Assembly (NCBI RefSeq): GCF_002078875.1
Contig: NC_034410.1
Coordinates: 43,196,202-43,260,201, forward strand
DNA: 64,000 bases
Reading direction: 5' to 3'
DNA from: Numida meleagris
Lineage: Eukaryota > Chordata > Aves > Galliformes > Numididae
Below are positions 10,101 to 22,690 of this stretch, in pieces. A program made the position numbers and the translations under genes. Positions within the stretch are counted from its first letter, which is position 1, and the number at the start of each line of letters is the position of its first letter. The notes beneath the pieces were generated by a model. The model was not told the DNA's origin, ran no database searches, and saw only the letters and a list, made by a program, of their open reading frames with translations.

Positions 10101-13100
10101 GGATGGGGCACATCCTGCGCGCCCAGTGGGGCAGTGGGAGGTGAACAGGGCAAGGCTGCTGCCCATGGAAAACCAAGGGGAAGAGGAAACACAGGACGGG
10201 GGCTATGGGGTTTTCTTCCAGTGCCGCCCCATGCCCTACCTCTGTGCCTTTGGACTTGATGATGGCGATTTGCCAACCGCTGACATTCCTCGTACTCCTG
10301 GGGTTCAGCGACATCAGGGTCCCTGAGGGCTCCATCGGCCTTTCCCCTGGAAATAACAAGTTGCATGGGTTTGCAGGGCTGTGCGGTGCCCTGTGCTCTC
10401 CCGCTCGGAGCAGTGCTTACCGATGCTGAAGTGCAGTGCCAGCTTGTCGGCGGCTCGCAGCTCCCTGCTGAGGGTCAGCTGCAGCAGGAAGGGCTGCCCA
10501 CGCCGCACCACCAGGTTCGAGGTGCTGTATGCATCCGTGTGGTGCTGCACCGAGTTCTGGCTCTTGAGGAAGTCAACATTGGTGACCTTCAGGTCTCTGT
10601 CTGGAAGAGCGTTTGCGGAGGGGGAGGGAGATAGGAAAAAATAAATTGGTATATTGGTCAGTAAAGACAGTTTTCTTCTTACTAGAGCTCTTGTGGGTCA
10701 TGAAAACACCTGGTCCCCAGTGGTCCAGCAAGAATGCTCGTCAAAGACCACTGCAAGGAACAGATGGCTCTACAGCAAAAACCAGTGCCAATTCTGCCAC
10801 TGGGTCCGGAGCATCCCACATCATAGTGCAGGTGCTGGGGGCGAGAGGAGTCACATTGGCAGCAGCCGGGACCATCCTCCTGTAACACAACTTGCTTTGC
10901 CACAAAGCAAACTTTGCTTTGGCACAGAAACACTTTTGTTTTGATTTTGGTTTTGTTTTCGCAGTTCTGGAGCAGATGCCAAAGAGAATGATGCCCCAGG
11001 CACTCTATGTGCAGCTATGCATCTTCCTCACCTTGTTGTCCTTCACTGGAGGCAACATGTGCATGTGTGCATAAACAGCTATAGAAATATATGAATAGCC
11101 AAAAGCAAGGATCCTTGAGCACTACAAATGGTTCTTCGTTACTGCAGATACTAAAGCAACAATGGTAGTAGTGGCAGTAGAAGCCGTCACTGTAGTAGGA
11201 GTAGTCACAGTAATAACAGCCAGGACCAGTGGCTTAAAAATTAATCCCAACTGTTGGTTTTATCTCGGGTCAAAGACTTTATTAACCTTGTCTTGGCACT
11301 GAATGTATCTGTCGTGATTATCAGGTAATGGTTGACAGTAGCTGTGATCACCCCTTGTGGGACACAGGCACTTAGCCAAGTGGGATGTGACCCAGAAGTG
11401 TCAAAATTCAGCCCCTCAAACCTCAAACTTTGCAGGAGCAAGGCAAGAACCCTCTGCTCCCCACTAAGGTGGGGGCCTGGGGCTCTGCCCAGGTGGGGCA
11501 GGGAGAGCCAGAGCATGCCAGGACGTGGCCATGCCTCCTCTGAAGTGTCAAACTGTGTCCTGCCTCTGCCCATGAGCCTCCTTAGAGCTAAGTACTGTGC
11601 AAACAGCAGGGAGTAGCAACGCTAAGCAAGTGCTTGGCTCACAGGTGATTCAGATAAAGAGGTGGGAGAGTCAGGAAGCATGAAAACTGGGATCACTTAG
11701 AAATAAAGGAGTCAAAGGTAGGAGGGGTTAAGGGATTAAGTCACAAAATGCCTTGACAGTTTATGTGGCACCGCCAGTGGTGCCAAGGTGAGCATCACTG
11801 GGAGCCAGCCCTAGTGCTGGGGAGGCTGAGATGTGCAGGCACAGCTTCTCGTGAGAGAGGCTGCAGGCAGGGCTGGATCCTGAAACCCAGCCTGGATCAA
11901 GGCTGCAATTGCTGCACAATGACTACAGCTCTGAGCAAACCGAACAGATCGCCCAGTGAGCTGCACCAAGTTACTGCCTCTCTGTATTTCCTCCTATTTA
12001 CTCAAGAAATCATATTCATTGTAACTGTGTAAGAATTATCAGAAGTATGGTAAACAGACTTAAAATTAACCATCACCTTTCATTCACTGGCTGCCTTTTG
12101 GAGTGCTTTTTGTTTGCTTGCTCCATGCCAACGCCAATCTCGGGCTGATACTTTGCACAACAGGGTGTGCAGGACACCAAAAATTTCAGCAGGAATTGTC
12201 CAACCCTTTGCTGAAGGAGAAGTGAAGGAAAGATATTCCTTGGAACAAACCAATCTCCAGCCACCAGAGCTGCTTGCCTTTGCTCCTTTCTAAAGCTCTG
12301 GTGAGCCCGTGCTCTGGAAAGACATGCAGCTGTTGCAGTGGGTCCGGAGGAGGGCCACAAAGATAATTAGAGGGCTGGAGCACCTCTTCAATGAAGAAAG
12401 GCTGATGGAACTGTGCTTGTTTAGCTTGGAGAAGAGAAGGCTCTGGGGAGACCTCATTGCGGCCTTCAAGTACTTGAAGGGAACTTACGAACAGATGAAG
12501 GACCTACATTTGAGGGATGAGGGTTACCATCTGATAGTGACAGGTCAAAGGGGAATGCCTTTAAGCTCAGAGAGGGGAGATTTAGGTTAGATGTTAGGAA
12601 GAAATTCTTTACTCAGAGGGCAGTGAGGCCCTGGCACAGCTGCCTATAGAAGCTGTGCATGCCCCATCCCTGGAGGCACTCAAGGCCAGGTTGGATGGGG
12701 CCCTGGGCAGCCTGATCTGGTGGGCGGCAGCTCCTGCCCATGGCAGAGAGTTGGAACTGAGTGGGCTTTAAGGTCCTTTCTAACCCAAACCAGCCTGTGA
12801 GTCTATGGTTTTCTTCTCAGTTTATTTTTTTGTTGGCTATCGTTGATGTTGAGGACGCAGAGAGAAAATAACACAGACAATTATTTTTTTGGAGCAAGCC
12901 CTGACTGTGCTGAGTCTCATGTTGAGGAGCCATGCCCACCCAGGGCTGCATGCTGACCACCCTGCACTGCTTTCTGAGAAATCACACCCCTGGTGACCTG
13001 TGGTCCAGCTGTCACAGCTATTTGTTCTGAGAAATGCCATGGAACCGGCTGGAGGCATCCCCTATCTGTGGAAGCATCCCCACCCTTAGGCTGCCTTCTT

Positions 13101-14385
13101 TGCAGTGCCTGTGGGCTTGTGAGCATGCAAATTAATGGCTTGTAGTGGATGAATGCTCTGAGTTACATATATATAGATATATTTTTCTCCTAGTTCTGTG
13201 ATTTATCTGTTACAGAGGTGTTACAACCTGACCCAGAGCTTCATCCTTACAGTCCCAAATGCAACATCCATAAGTCATGAGGTTTAAAAAATCATATTGT
13301 AGAGCAGGGTGTTTACAGCCAGTCTGGCTTCAGTGGGAATAAGGGCTTCCCTGGAAGGAAGTGCAGTGAGAAGTATATGGTCTGGCTGCAATAAGGAACA
13401 AGATTTGGACACCTGCATTTACTTACCATCCTCACCCAACCTCGGGGGAGCACTCATCTCAGGGCAAAGGTGCTGCCGCCTGAGGCTGGCAGGGAAATTC
13501 CAGCTCATCCACACACAAGGCACAGAGGTATGAAATCATAGATTCATAGAATCATTCAGGTTGGAGAAGCCCTCTAAGATCACCTAGTTCAACCACCAAC
13601 CCACCCCCACCATGCCCACTGACCACGTCCCTCAGTGCCACATGCACACGGTTCTTGAACACCTCCAGGGACAGTGACTCCAACCACCTCCCTGGGCAGC
13701 CTGTGCCTGTGCCTCACTGCTCTTTCTGAGAAGACACGTTTCCTAATATCCAACCTGAACCTCCCCTGAGCAGCACAGGACAGCGTAGTCCTGCTGCCAG
13801 CTCTGCCTTTGGCACAGCCACCCCTGCTGCCCCGCTGCCCAGCTATGCACCAAGCCCAGGGCTTGGGCTGACCCCAGCAGCTTTAGCCACTGCAGGAGTG
13901 ACTCAGGCACCTCACTGGGTCAGTGCAGATTCTGCTGACAATAGGGCAAGCCATGGGACAGACTGAATTCCAAATAAATCCCTCTCATTCACTTTGCAGC
14001 TTCTGACAGGTGGTGTCAGCCATCCCTAAAGAGCAATAATCTACACAATCAAGCAGTCTGAAAGAAAGAAATTCCTTCCAGCTTGGCCCAGTAAGTTTTC
14101 AAAAAACACATTTCTTGCCCATTACCATCAGCGGAGCCAGATTTCTACAGGTTGAAGAAAAACAGTGAACACTGGGTTGCACTTTCCAGCCATGTTCAGC
14201 AGAGACCTCAAAACCACAACCTGCACAGCCTGACCCCGAAAGCAGCACTTCCCCAGTGGCACCCAGACCCTCTTCCCCAAAGTCTCATTCACCAGAGCCT
14301 GCTTGAGCCCGAGGCCTCGCCGCAGGAGCCCTGCCAAGCTGCAAATGTACCGCATGTTATCATAAAGCTCACCAGTAAAGCTCAT
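4136..14385 (-). CDS. TGM4: Protein-glutamine gamma-glutamyltransferase 4 (TGM4), complete
   Basis: This is a calcium-dependent transglutaminase that joins glutamine side chains to lysines or polyamines; the mammalian TGM4 is secreted and cross-links seminal proteins. Fourteen exons, all with GT-AG borders, join in frame to 708 residues (human 684): 14373-14385, 10421-10600, 10240-10346, 9899-10028, 9433-9551, 8124-8231, 7501-7675, 6871-7009, 6529-6632, 6033-6284, 5471-5821, 4910-5079, 4605-4741 and 4136-4277. The N-terminal beta-sandwich is about residues 1-140, the catalytic core about 140-445, and two C-terminal beta-barrels follow. The active-site Cys268 lies in YGQCWVF, His327 in NFHVW and Asp350 in the DATPQ motif; Trp233 matches the oxyanion-stabilising Trp. 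[10 protein letters not shown] is the usual calcium-region motif. No signal peptide is seen, as in the family. The TGM4 choice over other TGMs rests on synteny and on close matches such as [11 protein letters not shown] and [10 protein letters not shown]. Confidence 0.93.
6529..7675 (-). other. TGM4: TGM4 catalytic-triad exons
   Basis: Three consecutive exons hold the active site. Exon 7 (7501-7675, 175 bp) carries the Trp in GNWSGKY and the nucleophile in YGQCWVFSG. Exon 8 (6871-7009, 139 bp) carries LGIPARSV and the calcium-region [10 protein letters not shown]. Exon 9 (6529-6632, 104 bp) carries the His in NFHVWND and the Asp in [11 protein letters not shown]. Cys-to-His spacing is 59 residues and His-to-Asp 23, close to the 58 and 23 of TGM2. 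Nothing catalytic is missing, so the enzyme is predicted active. Confidence 0.9.
7036..7405 (-). repeat. CR1 LINE fragment in TGM4 intron 7
   Basis: The minus-strand CR1 hallmarks CCTGGTCCAACCCCTGCTGAAG, GCCACAGCCTCTGGGCAGCC and CCTCAGCCTCTCCTCACATG are present. The copy is diverged and begins about 26 bases upstream of exon 8 on the gene strand. Confidence 0.75.
8390..8470 (+). repeat. CR1-type LINE tail in TGM4 intron 5
   Basis: A short tail reads GGTTGGACTAGATGATCTTAGAG, then TTTTCCAACCTTAATG and TTCTATGATTCT, the avian CR1 3' end. Confidence 0.8.
12295..12808 (+). repeat. CR1 LINE 3' fragment
   Basis: About 510 bases read as a CR1 3' portion: GTCCGGAGGAGGGCCACAAAGAT, GGCTGGAGCACCTCT, TTTAGCTTGGAGAAGAGAAGGCTC, ACTCAAGGCCAGGTTGGATGGGG and TCCTTTCTAACCCAAACCA. 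The open frame across it (12309-12590) is relict LINE sequence and not a host gene. Confidence 0.92.
13534..13770 (-). repeat. CR1 LINE fragment
   Basis: This is a reverse-complement CR1 tail: TCATAGATTCATAGAATCATTCAGGTT, then GATCACCTAGTTCAACC, GAACACCTCCAGGGACAGTGACTCC and CCTCCCTGGGCAGCCTGTGCC. Confidence 0.9.
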
Positions 14386-14480
14386 GGTTCTTGCCGGTGT
14401 TGTGACCAGAGAAGGTTGCGATGCCAGTGGCTTCTGAGCTCCCGAGTAGCCTCTGTGCTTGCTGCAGGAACAGGGCTGCC

Positions 14481-14489
14481 CTTTTTATC
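14481..14489 (-). promoter_or_regulatory. TGM4: TATA-like box of TGM4
   Basis: Read on the minus strand this is GATAAAAAG, about 95 bases upstream of the ATG at 14383-14385. It would place transcription start near 14455 with a 5'UTR of about 70 bases. No CpG island is present, which fits a tissue-restricted gene. Confidence 0.5.
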
Positions 14490-15394
14490 TCTCTGGCTCT
14501 GAGGTGTCAGCAGGTCCACTGCCAAGGGGTGGTGTTTAGAGAAAGGAAGTTCCCGCGGAAAAAAAAAAAAAAAAAAATGACTACAACTCCCTCTGCACAT
14601 AGTCAGCCCCTGAAGAACAGCGAAACTTAAATCCCGCCTCACATGGAAGGTAAATTTGCACAATCAGATGACAAGTGGACAGACCCTTCACTGACAAACA
14701 GTAAATCATGGATTAGATGAGTAACAAGAATGCACTCGTGCCCTAATATCCAGGCTGCTGGGACTGGGCTAACTTCAAGCGGCAGCTCACAAATGTTCAG
14801 TCCTTAAGAAAACAAGAGTTTCCCACAAGGAACGGTCCAATGTTATTTGAATTTAACAGAACTTTTGTCACGGAGTTTGGGACAGAAACACTCGATGCTG
14901 TGAGCTAACAGCCAGTGCTCCCACTGTGGCAAAGCCCCTTCCCTGTGGGTTGGGTGAAGGCTGAGGAGCAAGTGGCTGGGAAGAAGAGAGTGAGACTGGG
15001 TCCAGGAGGAGCAATAATTGTGGTGGACTAGGAGCCACTGCTGGCTGAAGACCATCTCTGCCCAGGAGGTGCTGGACGCCATGAGCCCCATTGCCTCCCT
15101 ATCCTGGAGTGACCAAAGAGGGAGAGAGGAGGGCACCCCATTGAGGGCACAACTGGTGGCACAGGGCATCAGTGACATGAGCACGGGGGCCAGGGGCAGA
15201 GAGAGATGAAAACGTTCCCCCAGATACTGCAAAGTGAAGGAGTAGCTCAGCTGTGGGAGCAGCCTCAGCCCCCCAATACTCCCCTATGTGGCAGCAGCCA
15301 ATGCCAAGCGCTGCACAGTGTGCTTTGACCACCAGCGTAGGATCCAGCATGCAAGAGTAGCACATCTAAGTGTAGGATCTCCCTAAATAACACC

Positions 15395-15506
15395 TCAGTG
15401 CTCTCAGCAATGTGGTCTGATTTTGGGTGGTTTTGTGTGGAGCCAGGAGTTGGACTCAATGATCCTTATGGATCCCTTCTAACTCAGGATATTCTATGAT
15501 TCTATC
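15395..15506 (+). repeat. CR1 LINE tail
   Basis: GGAGTTGGACTCAATGATCCTTATG, CCCTTCTAACTCAGGATATTC and TATGATTCTAT mark a CR1 3' end. Confidence 0.85.
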
Positions 15507-18500
15507 TCCCTACAAAGCTTTCAAAGGCACCGATTTTTCCCCATCAATTCAGGTAGCGAGGTATTTGCTTTAGGAGGACCTGTTCCATTCGGTGCTGAGT
15601 TAGCAGATTCCACCCTCTGAGCATGTCCCTGCTTGCTTCAGGTGTAAGTAAGTGAGATGTCCCCACTTGAGAGCATGACAGGCACATCACGGGGCATGGA
15701 GGGTTCAGCACGCACTCCTAATCTTGCAGGACATCTATATGAACATCTGAGCTGGCAGCATTTGCAATAGCCACAGCATCACTCACCCTTCAGAGCCAGA
15801 CACTGTGCTGCCACTTGAATGTTTCACTACCAAAAAAGCACTGCAACTCCAATTCACCTTTCAGCTTTGCCTTCATTCTGTGCTTCTTTCATCCTAGAGG
15901 GTGGAAAACACTTTTGTTTAGAGCTAGGATGGGATGAAGTAAAGTATGCATGGAATGCCAATACGATAACACAGCCAATAGTGTATGTGACCTGAACATT
16001 TACAACCCATGTTGCTGGTTTCCATTTGGTTGTAGCAACAACCAAAATCCACTTAATCTGAAGTCACTGACAGTAGCTTTCTAATCCAGTCTCAACCTGC
16101 TACAGACATCATTCCATGCTTGGCTGAAGGCAGCTTACATTGTCTTGGCACAGTAGTCTTACAGCAAAAACTACAGATTTTTGCAAACAGGAAGGGGCTG
16201 ATGTCAGTAACGCTTTGCTCCTGAAAAAGGAATTGCATTGGTATGTGCTGGAGGGTCAGTACAGGCAGGGCGTGTATTCTAGTTCCGTAGGGTTTTGCAA
16301 AAGGCTGATTTCAACGAGATGCACGTTCTGATCCTCTGAGCCTCAGAGTTCAAGGAAGGACTGCTGAAATCAGGTGGGTGTAAGTTCTGCCCTTCAGTGA
16401 ACCCTTGTCTTCGAATACAGTTGACCTTTACCCTGTCTCCAAGACTTCTTGGTTTACACCAGCAGACAGGGGCTAGCTTTCATTTCTACTTTCATTTTGT
16501 GCAGCTGCTGGTCTTCCCTGCTCCCATTGCCTTCTTCAGTGCTTTGTTGTCATCTCAAATCAACAGCGCTAAACTTGGTGCACAGTGCAGCGCTCTGACA
16601 AGAGAGCATCCTCCCCCAGCTCGTACCAGCTTGCCCTGCCAGAAACGGCTACGAAGTGTAATACACTCTAGGAGAGCTGTTGGCAAGGTCTGAGAAAAGG
16701 GACTGTAGGAATGTTTTTCAGCTACGTGGTTTTTACTTGTTCCATGTTGTCAGCAGGTCATCTCCCTCCTTCCTGCACACCAGTCTCCTTTTGCCTTTGC
16801 TGGATGTAGCAAGCAGGGGGCTGTGGTCCTGTGCCATGGCTTTTTCCCCATCTCAGTTTCAGGCTGTTAAAGACTTTGGGCTTTCTTATTTTTTTTTTCC
16901 AAACAGTTACAACAGTTAATCACTTCAATCAGGCTCGTGAAAAACCTAATATGCTCTTCTAATTAACAGAAGCAGGAGATGATCTTTTTTTCCCCTGGCA
17001 ATCACCAGCCTGTTACTTATCGCTGCAGCAAAGCTTGAGCTCCCACAGTTCTGTTCCTAGCCTGCAAAATCAGACACCAGAGGCTATTGGCCTTATCTGC
17101 ACTTACCTGCAGAAAGGTTAAGTCAACTTATTAGCTGAGACAAAATGCAACACAATGCAAACAAACAAAACCAGAATTCCCCAGTGGCTGCTCCCCTATG
17201 TACAAGTTTGTTCTTTGTCCCAGGTTTTGTTTATTTTGTGTATCAAAATGACGAGAGTAAGGCAAACTTACAGAGCATTCCCACAGATACTGATGCTGTG
17301 TAGGAACAAGAAGCGCAAACCAATCCTCAGCTTTGCAGTTTTAGTCACTCGCAGGTCTAGTTACGGAGAAGGTGCCTTTTGTAACAGTGACACTGGACCT
17401 ACGTTTTTTATCACTGTTCAAGGATTTGAGGTGCTCCCATTTTGTCCTTTTTTTCCTATGTCCAGAGCAACTCTCAAAATCAAACACAGATCAAAAGTGC
17501 CACAGTCTTCTCTGCCTCTAGGGATTTCCCCTTGGTGACACACTTCTCCACGTAAGGAACGTGACATGCTCTTGCTGCTGTTACTCTCGAGGGAGCGCTG
17601 ATCTGATCACTCCTCACTCATGCCCTTTCAGCACAGGCCATGACAGTGGCCTGTCAGCTCCGCCCTGCGGGCATCCCGTCCTCCAGGCAGGCAGATTCCC
17701 CTCAAACATGACGTGAGCTGACTTGTGGCAGCCGATCGGACGTCAGGCCTTGATGCAAGATGGCCAAGCCCAGATCGTAACCGATTCTAAGGCATCTGGC
17801 CACAGCTCATTCATAATGAGTTTCTCATTAGCAAATACTGAGACATAATAGATACCAATAAGCTTGCAATGGAAACTCTGTTGTTTCACTCTCATTTATC
17901 CATTAAGGAGTGTTTGAACCTAATGTTATGGGTTTGGGTGCCAAGTTTTGGGCATTCACCTCCAGCAGGAATGAAAACCATCCCTGTGCCCAACCCAGCA
18001 TTCCCCAGAGGCAAAGAAGGCTTTTTGCCTCAAATGGAGACCAAAGCTACATATTTCCCACATGTCAGCTTATGGCCTTGTAATCCTTACTCAGTCAAAA
18101 ACCTCTTGTGTAGTCCAGAAGGAGAAGAGCTGCTTTAACAGTAAAGTTACATAGTGCTAACATAAGTCTTCAGGTTATTTTTGAAGAACTTTCTCTGGCT
18201 GAGTTGCATGAGGCAAGGGCAGTCCCAGCATATGCGGCAACCGTGTCTGGAAATAGACCTTGAGATTTCAGAATTGCGCAGTGTGACCCTTAACTCTTGT
18301 AAAATCATGGTACAGGAAGCACCAAAATAATCATTTTGCAGTGCTGAAATGATTACGTTACGTTTTTAACTAAAATTGTTTGCAAGATGCTTCTTTGAAT
18401 TATGCGCAAGAATTGATGAAAATACCTCTACCATGCCACTTCTTCCAGGCGGCAGCTTCCTTTCTTGCGAAATTGTTCCTTTTTTAACCCAAGTAAACCG

Positions 18501-20479
18501 TCAGCACTTGCTGTGACGTGGGACAGGGGCTTCCAGGCTGAGTTCTGCTCTGTGTGAGGAGGAAGCAGCTTCAGCTGTGCTTGTGGCCCCTGTCCTTGTG
18601 GTAGAGGAGACGGTGGGCAACTGCCAAGTGCAAGTCACGGCCTTCTCAACCCCTTGTTGCAAGCCACCGCTGCCCCCTTTCCCATCCTAACCTGCGGACC
18701 TGCTCCTCACACCTCCACCCCATCAGGAGACCCAGGACGTGGAGAAGGCCTCGCACCCCAGGAAGGCCTGCGCACGGCCACAGCAAGCAGGACATCCTTG
18801 GAAAGGGTTCAGTGGGGCGGGTGCAGCCACTGCAGGGCCATTACTCCACCCAAGAGCCCTGAACCAGCTTCCAGGGTGCATGTGCAGCCATGCTGACTGA
18901 TTGCAATGTGGACACACATCCACGGCCTACACCTACAGCAAACAATATGAAAAGGCACGAGGAAAAAGGAGTAAAAGAGGGTTGTAGAAAAAATAAATGG
19001 TAAGGGCAAGGAAATCAACAGCATAAATATTGATTCAGAGATAAATAGTTTATCCATATATTTAAAACAGTTTCAGAGAACAAGGAAAATACTGACTGAA
19101 CGCCTTCCCACCTACAGGATATGTGTTTGGTTGCACTTGTCCAACTGAGAAAACAGAAACTGGCCTGCCAGCTTCTTCAAGTGACACTTCTTCCTGCAGG
19201 GGCGGCTGCTTCCTGTCTGCCCCTGTGGGGATGCCCACAACATGTGTGGCTGCATGGATGGGGACAGCACGGTGGGATTTGTGTCCAGGGACCTGCAGCT
19301 GTTTGCCCCGAGAAGCTGCTGAGGCAGCATGCTCCCAGTCACCCTCCTTGCAGGATCCAGGTCATAACCCTTCACAGCAGCTTAAGAAGCTCTCACTTGG
19401 ATAGGCAGCTGGAACAGCTCCAGGCCCATTAGGATTTCTTAGGAAGCATCTTCCTGCAGCACTTCCAGGCAGGCACTGGCAGCTGTGCCTGCCTGTTGCC
19501 TAACTTAGGAATGTCCTGAAGGGATCGAGTCACTTGAAACATCTCCTCATTCGGCAGCAGAAAACGTGGAGTTTGTAATGGCTTATTTTCCCTGGGGCAC
19601 AGCTCGCTGCTCCTAGCACTGCTGTAATTTACAAGAAGCCCTGGCTGATATTCAGGACGTTCACATGCACTGAGAGCAGGCCATGGCGCCAAGCAGAATT
19701 GCTCAATGCTTATCTCTTCATGCAGAGCCAAAGCAACCGGCTGCGCTTTTCTAAGAGGAGGTGAGCGGGTGTTACGTCCAACACATCCAAGCCTCATCCT
19801 GATTCCCATAGATGGGATGAAACTGCAGTGTGAACCAGGGAGCACTGAGTGATGGGTTCAGCATGAGGGTGTACATGTTTCTTCCAAATAGTGGTGGTAC
19901 CACCTGCCACACCCAGCTTACTGCCACTCTTCCCATTGTCCTCCTTCTTACTTCCCTTGTGGTGGCCTTATCCCTGTGGGGAGTAGTAAAGCCTCTGTGC
20001 TCTGCAAGGCTTGTGCTAGGGCAAGTCGGGCATGCAATATCTGCCCCAGCCCAGGAGCTCCCCAGCACTAGCTAACCCAGCGCTAGCAATTCCATGGGGC
20101 TTCAAGGGCATGCAGTGCCCCTGGGAGCTGCTGGTTGGCTGCTCAGAGCAAGTGTCCTGCATGTGCCAAGTGTTATGGATGGATTTTCAGTACTGTGGTG
20201 CTGCACGTAACCGTGGACTCCAGGTGCTTCGGCCACCTCGCACTGTCAGTAGCCATGTGCGGTGGGGCCCTTCTCCTTTGATAACACTGCATCTTTCTTC
20301 AAGATGTGAATGCATACCCAAGTGTCTATTCTGGTTTCTGTGTTTAGCTATCAAGCCTCCAGTGGCCTAGGTCTCTATGATGTCTCAGAGTGGAAACTCC
20401 TTTCTGTATCACAGCAGCACATAACGAGAACTGACAAACGTGGAGGCAAGCAGCTTCTGGTATAAGTGGTGTTGCCCAC

Positions 20480-20990
20480 AGAATCTGTTCACAGGTCACA
20501 GAAAGTCCAACCTCCTGCCCAAAGTGGTATAGTCACCAGCACCTGACTGGGTCTGCTGAGGTCCTGTCCAGATGAGCATTGAAAACCTCTGTAGATGAAG
20601 AAGCAGCCATCTGGGCAACTCTGGCAACTCCTGGTGAAATGTTTTTTTTCGGAGATGCCATCTTGGAACTCTCAAGGCACAACCTGTGCCTGTTGCCTCT
20701 TCTAGCAATGTCTGCTACAGAGAGGAGCTCAGTTCCATTGCCTATGTACCTCCCCTTCAAGCATGTCAGCTGCTATCAGGTCACCCAGACAAGCCCGCAG
20801 CCCTTGGTCTCTCCTCGTAGACCTCTGTCATTTTGGTATTCCTCTCCCAGACCAGTTTCCCAACATCTCTCTTCAGCTGGTGTGCCCAGCACGGGACACA
20901 ACACCCCACGCAGAGCCATTGACTACATTAGAGCACCATCAAGACAGTGCTCATCCTACCAACAGCTCAGGAGCCCATTTCAGATTTTAC
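20480..20990 (-). repeat. Old, diverged CR1-like LINE
   Basis: This reads in antisense as a heavily diverged CR1: GAAAGTCCAACCTCCTGCCC near 20501, GCCTGTTGCCTCTTCTAGCAATG, CCCTTGGTCTCTCCTC and CAGCTGGTGTGCCCAGCACGGG. The edges are approximate and a non-CR1 origin for part of it cannot be excluded. Confidence 0.5.
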
Positions 20991-22539
20991 AGACAAGTTG
21001 ATGATGCCTTTGTGGTGTCAAAAGATCTAGAAACAGAAATACCTTAGAAAGGGCAATGAAGCACCTAGCCTAACAGCTATCTTTTCAAAGTCAGAACACA
21101 TTCTTCAGTCTCAAGTACTTCATTTTTTTCCTCAGGACCACATATTCAGAAATGTTGTCTTCTTGCAATCCTTTCCTTTAAAAAATGTCAAGAAGCAATA
21201 CTCTGTACACTTGATTTTTAGAGGAAAACTCATGGCTTTTTACCATGGGTTTCAGTGATTTTTGCTCTATGACCACGTTTTGTGGCTGGGAAGAAGAGAG
21301 CTGTAGAAGAGAGCTGTGGACACCAGGCACTTACCTGTGGGCATGTTCCTACCTTGCCCAACTCACCTCCACAACCCTCAACACTCCCAAACTAAGGTGT
21401 GCTGCTGCTTTCCTGTAGAAACTGAGCATGGCACCTAGCTGTGCAACTGTCACTACAGAGATAATAGCACTACTACACATTTGTTTATAATTTTCTGTTT
21501 TTTTGCGTGACAGTCAAGATCAGACCCACGGCATTACTCTTCTTCTGTTCTGAATCACCAAGACTTTCTTTCTTAAGAAATGTACTATAACAATTTATGG
21601 TGTAACAGTGCAATTTTGCAATGCCATGAGTGTTCAAGGTCTCTGGAGGGTCACATCAGGCACTGAATTGTGTTAGATGGAATTTTATATACACCAGACT
21701 GCAGAACAATCTACAGAGCCTATTCAACATACTCACTTCTACCACTTACCACCCTTGTAAACATAATATCCTGTAAGCTGTCTTGATAAACATCGTGACT
21801 GAGCTATTGTACAAATCTTCCAAGTAAGTGACTCACTGTCAATGACAACAGGGACACTTCTCTGGTTTTATGTATAGTCCTTTACCTAATCAAGTCAAAC
21901 TATGCTTTAAGGTTCAACTGCGAGTATCATTTCACCTGGTTTTGTTCCCTGTGAAGGTATACAAGACGTTATTTATCTTAGAATATAATACTCTCGGACC
22001 TTTCCAGTACAATAGAACTTTCAAACATTTCCCACCATTAACTCAAGAATACTTCAATCTTTGTGAACAATGTTGTGAATCTTGCTGTTCACCATGCACC
22101 CGACTGTTCTATTGTTTGAAGCATGACATGGCATAGGCCTGCTTCAGGAGAATCTGATCAACAGGATGCTTATAAATAGGCTTGTGTTTGACAGAGGGAA
22201 AGGCGCGGGAAACACTCATTACCATCAGTGCCTAAGAGATGTGCAAACACATGTGCATTTTGTTGGAGAGATGTGTGCTGGACAATCCTTTCCATAAATA
22301 CTTGAGCTCAAGTGTGCAGAAACCCCACGCACTGCTGTAGTTCCAGCATATGGACAACCCACCTTCTGGCCTTGTAAGCCAACGTTTTATTGTTGGTCAT
22401 GATTTTTAGCCACCTCACAAGGTCTGCCACAGCTGAACTGCTCAGCCTTCAAAGACAACTTGCCAGTTAGTCTCACATCCCTCTTATCGTGTGTGTGTGT
22501 GTGATCTAAAATATCCATACATAGGAAATTTCAGCCACT

Positions 22540-22690
22540 GAGCTTTGGATAGTGGAATGGGCTGCCCACGGAGGTGTTCAAGACACATTCAGGGACACAG
22601 TTTAGTGAGGAAATACTAGTGGTAGGTGGATGGTTGGACTGGATTATCTTGGAGGTCTTTTCCAACTTTGGTGATTCTGTGAATCAGTTG
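22540..22690 (+). repeat. CR1-type LINE tail
   Basis: GGATAGTGGAATGGGCTGCCC, GTGGATGGTTGGACTGGATTATC and TCTTTTCCAACTTTGGTGATTCTGTGA match a CR1 3' end of the same older subfamily as 8390-8470. Confidence 0.85.

Larger units (their letters stand above)
10601..14372 (-). other. TGM4: TGM4 intron 1
   Basis: This 3.8 kb intron separates the 13-nt first coding exon from exon 2. It holds two CR1 fragments (about 12295-12808 and 13534-13770) and an imperfect triplet-rich patch near 11155-11215. Nothing else in it looks coding. Confidence 0.8.

Noticed and set aside
12309..12590. A 93-codon plus-strand open frame in TGM4 intron 1
   Set aside because: It is also CR1 sequence, without a start context or downstream exon.
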